DNA of 64,000 nt from Epiperipatus broadwayi (GCA_028023455.1 JAQFVV010013092.1:186001-250000), one strand, 5' to 3'. Counted from the stretch's first letter, positions 23,977-35,610 are shown. Notes: generated by a model from the sequence alone, not told the origin. Program-made: numbers and translations.

Positions 23977-24307
23977 GATTATTTATCTTTTCAACATATC
24001 TGTATTCATGTGTATCAGTGTTATGAGATAGTGTGGAGAGTGGTGGGTCATGTGAAAGTCTGTGCTCATATACCCTATATTTTAATATACTGAAATTTTC
24101 AGTTTCGTCACATATTCTTAAGCCATAAATAAAGACATCTGATAAAGGTAAATTGTATGAATATGACTTCTGAAGATGTCTTTATTCATGCTTCAAGAAT
24201 GTATGGTGTAATAAAAGAATAGATTGCATGAGAAGTTGTGTGTAATAAGTTTGAATTTGTAAATCAAAAATGTAAAAATTAAAAGTTTTAACTATATCTA
24301 AAAAAAT

Positions 24308-24640
24308 AATCATCATCATCGTTTTTAAATATTATAAACTCACTACAGAATGGATGCCTCTTCTAGTTTAATTCAGCTTCTGGGGTCTCTAGACTCTCTT
24401 CTCCGCAACATACAAACCAATTACTTTATTTCATCTATACATCTCACATATGGTCTCCTTCTTTGTCTTTTACAATCTTCTGGAACTCAAGTTAAAACTC
24501 CAATTTTCCAACTACTATCATCTCTTCTAACAATATTGTCCAGTCTAGCTTCAATCTCTTAATTTTTTCAATAATGTCAATATCTGCTGCTTCTCTCACT
24601 CATATATTTTATTTTCACTCACTTCTTGTCACTCCTAACA
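24308..24640 (-). pseudogene. LINE-1x 3' fragment, antisense
   Basis: On the minus strand this matches the 3' coding part of the copy at 25.8-26.1 kb. It has the equivalents of 'KIKRLK', a garbled version of the ARRDD segment (RRDD in frame), 'RRRPYVRC-DEIK' and 'RRRES', and it ends in a short (ATG)n tail at about 24310-24320. Several frameshifts and stops break it. The plus-strand frame at 24350-24562 is a shadow. Confidence 0.65.
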
Positions 24641-24644
24641 TAAT

Positions 24645-25195
24645 ATATATCGAAAAAACAAAAGATAAAATTGATTAATGGACCTTGTGGTTATGTTTTA
24701 AAAAAACAGGTATAAACCCAAACATAGCTTATTTAAACACTTCTATTACCTGACTAAATTTATGAACTATTGTTTTGATTTATTATTTTAATTACTGCTA
24801 TGTAAAAATTTGCGCTAATGCAAATTAAAATTAGCATATTCCGCATTTTTAAGTGTCTATTTCTATTAATACATTAAAATTTATATAGTATGCAAAAAGC
24901 ATAGTTGTAACATTGATATTCATTAAAATTTTCGGTATAGTTTGGGTTTATAATGAGGGGAAAATTGTGTTGTAATCTAATTGTATGTTAATCTTTAATT
25001 GGTTCAAATTTAAATTTAGGCTAGGAGAGATATGATAATCTCTAGTATAAATAATAATAATCATTATTATATTTATATAAAATAGATATTGTCAGAGATG
25101 TGATTATTTGAAAATAAAATTGTAGATATTTAGATTACATTATATAAAAAGTGAAAGGCTGAAACCTTTTTGCATGCGCATTTTAGAATGCTCAT
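24645..25195. other. Unassigned AT-rich sequence
   Basis: No recognisable element was found between the two LINE-1x fragments. Confidence 0.4.
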
Positions 25196-25199
25196 ATAA

Positions 25200-26105
25200 C
25201 AGCCATATCTCCAAAACTTTTTACAGCAGTGCTGCAAGAACTATTTTGTGGATTAAAATGGGAAGCTAAAGGAGTGAAAGTAAATGGAGATTATTTAAGT
25301 CATTTCGATTTTGCAGATGATGTAGTTGTTTTTGCAAATAATGCTTTAGAACTGCAGGAAATGTTGCAGGAGTTATCAGATGAAAGTAGGAAAGTAGGAC
25401 TAAAGATAAATGTTAAAAAGACTAAAGTAATGTTTAATGGATTTTCTCAAAATATGAAAATAAAGATTGATTATGATGAGTTAGAAGAAGTTAACAGTTA
25501 CAAATACCTGAGTCAGATTATTAATACAGATGGAAACATAATGGATGAAATTAATCATAGAATTAAACTTGGTTGGAGTGCTTTTGGTAAAAATAACTTG
25601 ATACTAAAAGGAAATATGCCTATGTGTTTGAAAAAGAATATTTTTAATAAATGTGTTTTACCAGTTCTTACTTATGGATCTGAGACTTGGATATTTAATA
25701 GAAGAGCAATACAGAGACTTCAGATTACTCAAAGAAGTATGGAGAGATGCATGTTGGGAGTAACAAGAAGAGATCAAAAATGCAATATATGGGTAAGAGA
25801 ACAAACAGGCGTTACTGGCCTCATTAAAAAAATTAAAAGATTGAAGTGGAGTTGGGATGGACATATTGCCAGAAGAGATGATAATAGGTGGCCAATTGAA
25901 ATCTTAAACTGGATTCCAAGAGATTTAAAAAGACCCAGAAAAAGACCACATGTGAGATGGATGGATGAAATAAGAAAGTGTGCAGGGGTGATGTGGAGAA
26001 GAGAAGCTAAAGATTGAAGAAGATGGATTGAACTTGGAGAGATCTTCATCCTGCCATGGATTGATAATGGGTGATGATGATGATGATGATGATGATAATG
26101 ATGAT
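25200..26105 (+). pseudogene. LINE-1x reverse transcriptase C-terminal half
   Basis: This is a 5'-truncated non-LTR retrotransposon. The reading frame enters at about 25205 with 'ISPKLFTAVLQE', the end of RT motif B/4. The catalytic box FADD follows at 25310-25321, then 'LELQEMLQEL', 'KINVKKTKVMF', 'YKYL', 'VLPVLTYGSETW' and 'RSMERCMLGVTRRD'. The C-terminal 'GHIARRDDNRWPIEILNWIPRD-KRPR-RP-VRWMDEIRK' and 'W-R-AKD' complete it. A TGA at 26015 interrupts the frame, which continues with 'RRWIELGEIFILPWIDNG' to 26072, so the TGA is probably a decayed codon. The element ends in (GAT)n at about 26074-26104. Short tandem 3' repeats and this C-terminal pattern suggest an RTE-like or related clade, but I cannot assign it firmly. 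It is the youngest of three copies here. Confidence 0.85.
26073..26105 (+). repeat. (GAT)n 3' tail of LINE-1x
   Basis: About ten GAT units, one interrupted by AAT, follow the terminal TGA of the LINE-1x frame. The same tail type ends the copies at 3.57 and 24.31 kb. Confidence 0.85.
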
Positions 26106-26379
26106 ATAACAGCCAATTAGATGTAATGATGACTGTATAGGTAGCTCTCAAGCAACAACACAAGACAGAGATGTTTATAAAAAAAGGTGGTTCCATCTTT
26201 TTCTTTACTTAAATTTTTATATATCTAAGCTAGTCTGAAGCATTTTGACTTAAGAGCGTGAAGCTTTTAAACATCATCACACATTATATAGTAAACTATA
26301 CTAAATTAAAAATGCATTTTGTTTGGATTTGTCATGGATTTGTGTTCTCAGTGTGTCCAAGTGAAAATCGTGACTATTA

Positions 26380-26760
26380 ATTGATTTTCTCTCCAAGCTA
26401 CTAACAGAGCAATCTCTGAATCAATAACATTACATATTGACATAATTTTCCTATTCACCACAAAAGTGTAAGGTGGGTCATGAGATATGATATGAAATGT
26501 GACAGTGTGTTCTGTATGAGGAAGAATATATTACCATTAATTTCTACTAAAATGTTTAAATAATTCAAACTGTTATGGCAGTGAATCAGAAATTGCAAGA
26601 GAATTCTCAAGAGATTTTCTAGATTTTATTCGGAAAGCATTGAAGATGATCCACAAAGGTATGAAACACACTCATGTTCTATGTCATAACCCATGATCCA
26701 GACATGCTAGTGGTTAATACTAAACAATGTCATCACATAACACACCTATTAATTAAGAAT
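26380..26760. repeat. Dispersed family F, copy 1
   Basis: This is homologous to 30180-30620. Landmarks are 'ctctccaagctac', 'aatctctgaatcaataacatta', 'ttcaccacaaaagtgtaa', 'gggtcatgagatatgatatgaaatg', and a second inverted piece 'catgttctatgtcataacccatgatccagacatgcta'. The outer pieces are partly inverted relative to each other, so the family may also be a foldback. The ends are not defined. Confidence 0.5.
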
Positions 26761-27520
26761 TAGTCATGAAAGAAGATTAATTAGAAAATCAGTTGTGAAT
26801 ATTTCTGTAGTATAATGTTTACTACGTCCCTTTCAAAGCATGGTAAGGATTGGTTTCTATCCACTTTTGGGCCAATTGATGAGTTCTGGTTGAGTATAAA
26901 ATGTGCATCTTGAGGATCATAATCTCTTCCACATGTCTGTAATCATATGTTCATGATTACATTACTCCATAAGGTGCTAAAAGTGGATTGAACCCACTCC
27001 CTACCTTACACAAGAGTGGTGACATAAAAATAGCACTACCGATATATTTTATTCATTATTAGATATCAAATGAATAACTGATAAAAATTATTAATATAGA
27101 GAATCAGGCATTTTTTCAATGGAAAAAAAAATTGTATATATATATGCATTTATGGAGGTCTTGTGGTACACCTGGATTTGAAATCTGTCCACTTACAATT
27201 TGGAAAAAATGTTCAGTTGTAGGTACAATTTCTATTTTGAGGGTGTAAGCTCATTGGCATTTCAACTAACCATTTAAATATTGATGGATAAATACTATTT
27301 AGATATTTTTAGCTTAAAAGTAAAAAAATATCCTAAATCCTCACTTGCTGATCTTATTTAGTCTGATAATGCTTCTTTCCTTATCATTTTTCTTTGATGG
27401 CTCTTGGAAGAGTCTTTGCTTTTTAATAGGATATATAAGAACCATTTTCTCTTTGCTTATAAACACATTTTTATGTGATACTAAAAGTGAATATGTAGTC
27501 AATTGCTCGGAAAGTCATGT
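26761..27520. other. Unassigned sequence
   Basis: No clear family or gene was found. Short near-palindromes such as 'aatcatatgttcatgatt' at 26941 are AT-rich and uninformative. Confidence 0.35.
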
Positions 27521-27527
27521 GATGTTT

Positions 27528-27806
27528 AAGCCTGTCTATTAAAGTATGAAGATTGGCTATCTTAATATATATCTGAGCACTTATAGCATATATGTGTAGA
27601 GATGGTAATCTGGACCAACTGATGATTGCTGGTTTAGCATGAAATACGTATATTGGTGATTATTTATCTTTTCAACATATATGTGTTCAAGTGTATCAGT
27701 GTTATGAGATAGAGTAGAGAGTGGTGGGTCATGTGAAAGACTGTGCTCATATATCCTATATATTACATATATAGACACAGGTATATAACAAGCCTGTGTT
27801 TCAGTT
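27528..27806 (+). mobile_element. Foldback family B, copy B4 (right arm)
   Basis: This is a half copy from 'gcctgtctattaaagtatgaagattggctat' to 'acaggtatataacaagcctg'. It contains the best-preserved hammerhead-like core at 27614-27657. There is no left arm. Confidence 0.8.
27614..27657 (+). ncRNA. Hammerhead ribozyme-like motif (family B4, reference)
   Basis: Stem I has inner ACCAA/UUGGU, a 3-base bulge UGG, then GGUAAUC/GAUUAUU, AGAU/AUCU and CAUAUAUG/CAUAUAUG further out. The core is CUGAUGA at 27619-27625. Stem II is UGCU-GGUUU-AGCA within flanking U and U. GAAA lies at 27641-27644 and stem III is AUA-CG-UAU. The cleavage site is UA after A27652. Every conserved core base of a type I hammerhead is present except the 10.1-11.1 pair (U-U). 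Confidence 0.65.
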
Positions 27807-27904
27807 AAATACACCATTTAATGACTATTTAAATTCAACTTCAAGCTTAAAAAAATATTTTAAATATTCAATGCTTATAACATAATGTCCATACTTGAAA
27901 TAGA

Positions 27905-28015
27905 TGTAATTAGAGAGGATTTGAACACAGACTTCAAGTTTCCTTCAGTCCTCCACTCCATATTATACAAGTGAAACAGCTCAAAAGTCTGTATTCAAAT
28001 CCCCTCTAATCACAA
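27905..28015. repeat. Short inverted repeat resembling family B ends
   Basis: The 'attagagaggatttgaacacagactt' and 'aagtctgtattcaaatcccctctaat' sequences face each other across about 55 bases. The 'gaacacagactt' edge is like the family B end. 47795-47870 looks like half of the same unit. Confidence 0.5.
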
Positions 28016-28019
28016 TTAA

Positions 28020-30170
28020 AATTGTATATTTTCATGAATATAATTAATTAATAAATTTTGATTAATTTCTACAATTTTAAAGTATGTAGATTTATTTATC
28101 TTATAGATTTTTTTTGACATCTTAACTACTAACAAAATATAAAAGGAACTCTATAAAGATTCCAATCAGGCAATAGATTGATTGAGAGGAGGGGGTATTG
28201 TAAATTTTTATAAATGAATCAGAATTTACATTTATGGTTAAACATTTATATCATAAGATTGCTGAAGATTTATTTTTTTTGCTACTAACAGATAAAATGC
28301 CCAAGTTTTAAAAATCACTAATTACTAAATCAAATTCTTTGAAGATGAAATTCAAAGCAAATCTGAATATTTTACATCTCTACATTGACTCGATTTTATT
28401 TTCCTTTAAAACAACTTAGGGTGTAAATAAAATCTTATCATTTTCGTTACTTCAACCTTTTTGAGGAGATAATGCAAGAATAGTTGAGATATAATATTAT
28501 TTGGATAATGCAAGAATTACAGTTACTAAGATATATAATATTGTAGAAGTAAAAATTCAGATTCCACTTTAATATGCGAAATTGAATACATTAAGAACAT
28601 TCTATAGGTCAACTTTTGAATGGTATAAATTTTAAGATTCAAATGACATGATGTTACTATTCTTGTTTTAATCAGATTCAAATTAAAAATTCTACTATCA
28701 AAATGTACATCACATCTGGATAACTGCTTCATGAAACTACCTATAAACTGTTCCAGCGATTAATATTATAAAAATCGAAAAAAAACAGTGGTGGAATATG
28801 TGAATTGCCTTGTTTAACACCAGTTATAATTTCAAATAATTTAGGTTTTTCATACCAGTAGTAATACATTCTCTCTTAGCATCATTTATATAATATGTAC
28901 AATATTGATTCTCCAGAACTCTACTGAGTGTTTGAAAACCATTCTTCAATGATTAAAAGTATTTTTTTTAATAAAACTTTGAAAGTACTTTTGCTGTACT
29001 GAACAACAATGATATTGCAATTTTTTTTGTATTATTTATAATTTGGAATAAGAAAAGTATTTCAGAGAACCACATGCCAGTGTGTACCAGTGAAAATTTG
29101 ACCAAAGGACTGGTTCTATCTTTACACTGCCTGCAGAATCATATCTGATTAATCATATCTGTTATGCCATGACATTCTTTAGCTATTCACAGAGTTTTAA
29201 TGTGCTACCTTGTCTGGATTATAAGCAAGATATGAAATATAACAATCCCTGATATTTATCTTGATCCACAATGAAACAACAAATTAACATTATATTTTAC
29301 TTTAAATATTCAAAACTAATATATTAACACTATATTTTTAAATTTCTCAGGTATCCTACATTTTCCCCTTTTAGGATTTTAAAAATTTCTTTTAACTTCA
29401 TCAAACTTGATATCTATTTGAATCTAAATGAGATAGTAAGGAGGATATGTTATTAAAGAAACCACCGAAAATGGTGTCACTATTCAAAAGATGATCAAAT
29501 GCCAATTTCATATTTTTCTCATAATCTTCTCTACCATATTTAAAAATGTTTCCCATTGATTTAAGCCAATGCAGCTAAAGGACACATAGTCAGATGATAA
29601 TTGCAAGCAATTAGCATTTTCAATTCATTGATCATGTTTAATCAGTTATTAAAGTATTGGATTTTAAATTTCTATATTTGTGTTCAGATGCTATATTTTT
29701 TAAATAAAATTATATAATTAAATAAGTCAATAAATAAAAATATCTTTTTTTCAAAATTGGGCTCATTGGTTTTAATATGTAAATAATCCACATCCTCTAT
29801 TTTTTTACAGATCTTGTTTTATTATATGCATCAGATTTTTTTTCACATTCATATTGTATACAGGGCAAAATGCAAAAGACAACTTTCCAAGATGTTGAAA
29901 ACTGATGGCTACCTATACTAGTCCTGTTTGACATAAAAACAAAAGTTTCATTCAACCAGCCCAAGATTGGTCAGTAACTAGATCATTGTTAGAACAATCC
30001 ATCACTTATGGAATTAAACAGTTTAATTTACATAAAGAATGATCTCAATAAATTAATACTGTTGGAACGGTTATGTTTTCTAACAATAATCACTACTATT
30101 TATATATCTGGAATGACTATAAAATAATATTGGCTAGCACAAATCAATTTTGTTCAGTATATTCCAATAA
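28020..30170. other. Unassigned, with possible family F scrap
   Basis: At about 29180-29245 'agctattcacagagttttaatgtgcta' and 'ggattataagcaagatatgaaat' resemble family F. Nothing else could be assigned in this AT-rich interval. Confidence 0.35.
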
Positions 30171-30179
30171 AAAGATGTC

Positions 30180-30640
30180 TACTGACTGATTCTCTCCCCA
30201 AACTGTTTCCAGTGTTATCTCTGGATCAATGTGCATGTTATGTAGTGACACAATTTAGCTACTCATCACAAAAATTTTAAAGTGCTAATGGGTTTGGATC
30301 ATAAGTTATGAAATGAAATATTTAACCCATGATAAAAAAAATTTTTGCATTGTATAGAACTACTATTGAAATATTTGAAATTATTCAAATAGTGAAAAAC
30401 AGTGAATTCTTGCTTATAAGAATGTTTTCAAATGGTTTGCAAGATCTCACAATGACAGTAAGAGTACTGAAGTTAAACTACAAAGGTATTAATGCACTAT
30501 CATATTTCATATCATAATTTATTTTCTAGACATACTAATACCTTCAAATGTGTGCAGTTAATAGCTAAACTATGGTGAGAAATAGTACATGAATTGATTT
30601 ACAGATGGCAGTTCAGACACTTTGAAAAAAAAGACATCTT
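30180..30640. repeat. Dispersed family F, copy 2
   Basis: This is homologous to 26380-26760, with 'gattctctcc-caa-ct', 'atctctggatcaatg' and 'gtttggatcataagttatgaaatg'. The later inverted piece is 'catatcataatttattttctagacatactaatacc'. Copies or parts may also lie at 55820-56000 and 57830-57900. There is no coding content; the plus-strand frame at 30329-30517 is incidental. Confidence 0.5.
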
Positions 30641-31054
30641 TTCACTGCAATACACTATTATTTGTTTTGAAAGTTTTTACACTTTCTATTCACTATGACT
30701 TCTTTTCTGTATATGTGATGATCCACAATTACATCTTTAAGTAAACTGATATGCAATCAGGTTAAAAACTGAATAAAGAAAGGTGTAGGTCTAATTTTAA
30801 AAGAACAATTTAATAAACTAAAAAATGATGTATATATAAAATCATATTGTATTATTATATAAATGCATAAATTATCCTTATGTATCTTCTCTTACATTAT
30901 GATTCCTAGTTACATCTTCTGGTAACATGGATCCAAATTTTTATTATATATTTATTGTCAAATGTTTGCTACACAGTAAAACTAAAACAATAAGAAATTT
31001 CTTTAGTTTATTAATACATTGTACAAGCTTAACACCTGCATTTATATATGTGAT

Positions 31055-31725
31055 ATATGCAGGATTTGAACTCAGACTTTCACATGACCCACAACTCTCA
31101 ATGCCATCTTATATTGCTGACCCACTTCATCACACACATGTTGAAAAGATAAATAATCACCAATATTTGTATTTTGTGCTAAACCAGTGCTCATCAGTTG
31201 GTCCAGATTACCATCTCCACATATATACACAATCAGTACTCAGCTTTATATTAAGATAGACAATTTTCATACTTTAATGAACAGGCTTCAACTACTCCAA
31301 CCCACAACTCTTCAGCCTTTCATTTCATTGAAAATCTGATGATGGAATGTTTAAAGCCCATGTTAGTGCCACTAAACATCAACATGAATAGGATGACAAC
31401 CCTGGCACTAACATGGTCTTTGAACATTCCATCATCAGATTTTCAATGAAATGGAAGGTTGGAGAATTGTGGGTTGGAGTAGTTTGAAGCCTGTCCATTG
31501 AAGTATGAAGATTGGCTATCTTAATATAAAGCTGAATGCTGATTGCATATATGTGTGGAGATGGCAATCTGGACCAACTGATGAGTTCTGGTTTAGCACA
31601 AAATACATATATTAGTGATTATTTATCTTTTCAGCATGTGTGTGATCAGATGGGTCAGTAATATAAGATGGCACTGAGAGTTGTAGGTCATGTAAAAGTC
31701 TGAATTCAAATCCCGCATATATTAG
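31055..31725. mobile_element. Foldback family B, copy B5 (full palindrome with loop)
   Basis: This is a complete head-to-head copy. The left arm is 31055-31345, the loop centres on about 31370-31390, and the right arm is 31400-31725. The arms are about 85-90% identical in inverted orientation. Both hammerhead equivalents (about 31159-31203 minus, 31572-31615 plus) have CAAAA where the core needs GAAA, so G12 is lost in both arms and the copy is dead. The same change in both arms suggests it was present before the arms were duplicated or was shared by gene conversion. Confidence 0.85.
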
Positions 31726-31973
31726 TTTATTATAAAATCAAAAAAATTAATTAGATTAAGTTTCATGCTTTTTGCCATAATTATAGTAAACAACCTTCTT
31801 TGGATATAAAAAAGACCAATAGAAAAATGATTTCATTTTTCTATTACATTAATGTCATTTACTAAAGTGGAAATATGTATTATTTACTGTATTTATTTAA
31901 AGAGAATATTAATAAGTATATGAGTACAAACAATTGGGAGTTTATTAAATTACAAAAAAATAAATAAAATGCT

Positions 31974-32038
31974 TGAATATCCTAGCACCTCACTGAGGAA
32001 GCCAGTAGCAGAAACCGGTCTGGGGTTAGGGATATTCT
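31974..32038 (+). ncRNA. Hammerhead ribozyme-like motif, third family
   Basis: Core stem I ACCUCA/UGGGGU, CUGAGGA at 31993-31999, stem II GC-CAGUA-GC inside A and A, GAAA 32011-32014, stem III C-CG-G, and site GUC at 32018-32020. Stem I resumes beyond an internal loop (AGC opposite UA) with GAAUAUCCU/GGGAUAUUC, nine pairs. Relative to family A the outermost inner-stem pair has switched from U-A to A-U, a compensatory change. Stem II is only two pairs. The flanks do not match the rest of family A, so this is a distant relative or a separate element. Confidence 0.55.
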
Positions 32039-32059
32039 GCAATGCTCTTTCTATAAAAT

Positions 32060-32965
32060 TTGGAGTTTGTATGTATCAGTTAAGACAAAAGTGATGACAT
32101 CATCACAAACTGTGCAAAAAAAATGCAAATTTAACTACTATCATATAATGTGTTAAAAATTTTATGACTAGCTAGATTACCATTTATACAATCACTAAGA
32201 CCCAATGATGACTTGGTTGTGTCAATTTATTTATCCATTCTGATGTGAAACATGTTTATGGTCTGCATAGATACTATAGCATGCACCAAATATACACTTG
32301 CATTATTTTGTACATGTATATGCAATATGCGTTATATATTTGATGTATAAATAATACATGGAAATATGCATAGCAACTTTGCAATCATATGATAAGTCTA
32401 GAAATGACTAAAATTTCCTGATATTTTTAATCTTTTAAATCACTTCCATAAAACAATTACGAACTTACAACTATTATCTTTCTTAAAACAAATGCATTAT
32501 TAACTCCCACACAATGAACCTACACCAAACAAAAAGTTGAACATTATATGTCAAATTACTATTTATAAAACCTTAGCATATGACATAATTCAATAAATAC
32601 AAAAGACTTAGTTGTCAGAAATAAGTATATATATATAATGAAGTAGTTAATTCAAGATGATAATTAAATAAAAGGTAGAATAATAATATAATTAAAACAA
32701 AAAAATGTGTTCCAATAGTGTTTTTAAAGTTAATTAGTTTATATAATCTTATTATAAATAGGTGACTAACAGTTGTCCAAACAATGAAGTATAAACTTTA
32801 TCTAGACTACGTATAGTATATGTATGCATGTGGAATATATGTAAACAAACATACGCACAACAAACCAACACATTTATTTGCTTTATAATTAAAAAGTAGT
32901 AGTAGTAATCAATAATCGTGATGATATTAAAAATAATAATAAATCATTCAAATTAATTATTATTA
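32060..32965. other. Unassigned AT-rich sequence
   Basis: No recognisable element or exon was found. Confidence 0.4.
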
Positions 32966-32969
32966 TTTT

Positions 32970-35192
32970 AAAAGAGAGAATGTAGTAAAGAGAGAAATAG
33001 TATTACTAAGTGGTGAGGAGAAAGTGTGTAGCTCTAGAGAAGAATTAGACAATCTTAAATAAATATATTAGGGATATAGAAAAGATGTTAGATGTAAAGG
33101 ACAAAGTGATAACAAACATAAAATCACATAGTAATGGAAGTATTAGTTTTAAAGAAAATGAATTGAATGAGGCAGGTAAGAAGTTGAAAAGTGGAAAAGC
33201 AAAAGGTTTAGATGGACGGGCAGCAAAATGGTAATAAATTTGGGAAATAGGGCAAAATTAAGTCTATTATCATGTTTTAATAAGATGGCACAGAAGACAA
33301 AATTTCCAGATAGTTGGAATAATACAAAAATGAGGCTATTATTTAAATAAAAGAATAAGGACCATATAAAAATAACAATTCTAGATAAGTAGCTGTAATG
33401 TCAGTGTTATATAAAATTTTTGCATATATGGTGGCTGGAGGACAAAATGGATGAAATAAAATAATATAGTCGAAGAAACACAAGAAGGTTTTAGAATGGA
33501 TATGCATATAGGAGATAGTTTGCTTTTAGTAATACAACTTATAGATATGAGTAGGAATAGAGGTAGGCAGTTATATATGATCTTTATACATATAAAGAAG
33601 GTATATGATATAGTAAATAGAAATAGATTATGGGTAAGTTTAGTAAATTTGGGAATAAATGGAGCTTTAATGGATCTTATTAAGAGATTGTATGAAAAAA
33701 ATTACTATATGTGTCAATTAGAAAATATAGAATCAATTAAAAATGGGATGGGACTAAGGCAAAGATGCCTATGTCACCTATTTTGTTTTTGTTATATTCG
33801 AGATAGGGCATCAAAAAGACTAAGAAGAGGGGTAGAGATATCATTAATAGATGGCAAGGGAGTGTATGCATTATCAGGTCTTTTATTTGCTGATATTTTC
33901 TCATGCACAGAAAGTAGAAAAGATATGGAAGTTGTGCTGAAGATGTGCGGGAGTGAGTAAAGAGCTTTCAAATTTAGTGAAGAAAAATAAAAAAGTAGTG
34001 ATAAATGCTGGGGAGAAGAGAAAGAATTTTTCATGGGTGATATAAAGTTAAATGTTGTAAATAGGTATAACTATTTGGGAATCATTTTAAGTAGTCAGAG
34101 GAATTGCTTGAATGAATGGGAGAAAAAAATGATAAATTAAGCAAAGGAAAGAAAGAGATTCATAATGAAATTAGCGGTGTTTTTATATAATAAATATGAT
34201 GTAGTAACAATTGTATGGAAGGAAATGGCAGATAACTTATGGTAATAAATGCATTATGTGATAGTAAAGGGGTGTTAGGTTACTTAGAAAAAGTACAAAG
34301 AGAAGTTAGAAAATACACATTAAATGCAGATGTGTGGATGGCTAAGGAGACACTCAAGGAGAAATGGGATGGTCAAGTTTTTATATGAGAGATGCAAAAA
34401 GCAAAATGAAAATGCTAAATAGATTGCAATTTGTGGATAGTAAGAGAATAGCCAAATAGTATTTAATTAGGTTATGAGTAATGAATGAGAAAGGATGTAC
34501 AGTAAGAAAAATATTTGGATAAAGATTTTATGTCAGTATATTTATACAAAAGGTGGGAAGGTTGTGTTAGGAGAATTGTTGATTGTTATAGTAGGCAAAG
34601 AATGGGATAGAAGAATAGATACATTAATAAAAAAGTAGGAAGCTGGAGGGATGAAGAACTACTATGAAGAGTGAAAAGAGTTTAAATGTATACAGAAGTA
34701 AACAGAATATTGGATTGATTCAATTTACAATAGTAAGGAAGTAGATTACTGTTTAAGGCTTGAACAGGATCATTGGCAACAAGGGAATATACACATAAAT
34801 GGAGAAATGTAGGTGAGTTAATCTACGAGTTATGCAAGGAAGATAAGTAAAATATTAGGCATCTGCTAACTGAATGTAAATGCTTACAAGCAGAAATGTT
34901 ACAAATAATGAAGTTGTGGAGAATAAATATAAACTAAGTGATTATTTAGAAAGTGGGTTCTTGGCCTTTATGCTGGGTTTAGAAAAAAAATAAGGGGATC
35001 TAGATATAAAGGCCATAGAGTAGACCAAGATTATGTTGTGGAAATGGGATGGAGCAGGATAGAGAAGAATATAGGAAATACTTAGGGTGGTGAATTAAAA
35101 AAGAAAGTAAGGTAGCTAACAGGTTTTTCTGCACATAGTGGCTGAGAGATTCCTGACTTTGATAAAGGAGTAGCCATATTACATGAAAAAGT
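32970..35192 (+). pseudogene. LINE-2x, longest copy (RT to 3' end)
   Basis: The order of motifs is that of a non-LTR ORF2. 'KKLKSGKAKGLDG' (about 33180-33220) precedes the RT. The RT open block at 33496-33960 holds 'FIHIKKVYDIVNRNRLW' (motif A, with the catalytic F-D replaced by I-H), 'MGLRQRCLCHLF' (motif B, normally GLRQGCPLSP) and 'LLFADIF' (motif C, FADD with the second Asp changed to Ile). After frameshifts come 'YNYLGI' (about 34060), the 'KSKMKMLNRLQFVDSKRI' region (about 34395-34450) and the Cys/His region (about 34830). The shared 3' end runs to about 35190 without a clear tail. It is dead by many lesions. The minus-strand frame at 33792-34034 is a shadow. Confidence 0.8.
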
Positions 35193-35444
35193 TAAAAAGT
35201 TAAATTTTTTACTAATTTTTTTTAATGTTTGAAAATTTTTAAAAATATATTACCATTGAGAATATAAATGCAAGTTTCAACTATATTAAAAATTGTAAAA
35301 TTTTAAAAACTGACTTGCAATATTTGTGCTATATGGATTTTGAAGAATAATAAAAACAAGTAAAATTATATTTTTAAATAAAATATCTAGCATTAAAATG
35401 TAATCATTAATATATTACTATTATCAATAAATATTTGATATACA

Positions 35445-35610
35445 GGCTTTTTTATACCTGTACCTTAAATGTAAATATAAAGGGCTTTGAATTCAGACTT
35501 TCACCAGTAAAGGGCTTTGAATTCAGACTTTCACTCACTGGTATGACATAGCATGAAGAGTTGAAGGTTGAGTGAAAGTCTGAGTTCAAAACCCCTTAGA
35601 TTATCGATAA
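35445..35610. mobile_element. Foldback family B, copy B6 (short, internally deleted)
   Basis: The ends 'caggcttttttatacctg' and 'gaattcagactttcac' are present, the latter twice in tandem (about 35486-35540), followed by the inverted 'gtgaaagtctgagttcaaaacccc'. The ribozyme region is absent. Confidence 0.65.

Larger units (their letters stand above)
23686..24090. mobile_element. Foldback family B, copy B3 (two full arms)
   Basis: This is a near-perfect palindromic copy. The left arm (23700-23895) is the inverse of the right arm (23896-24085), with a very short centre. Both arms end in 'gggtatatgagcacagact' or its complement. Each arm carries a hammerhead-like core: minus strand 23825-23868 and plus strand 23933-23976. 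The open frame at 23704-23895 resembles the peptides 'read' from other B copies only because the DNA repeat is conserved. Confidence 0.85.

Noticed and set aside
25774-26196. Minus-strand 140-codon frame with a His run
   Set aside because: It is the reverse complement of the LINE-1x coding end and its GAT tail.
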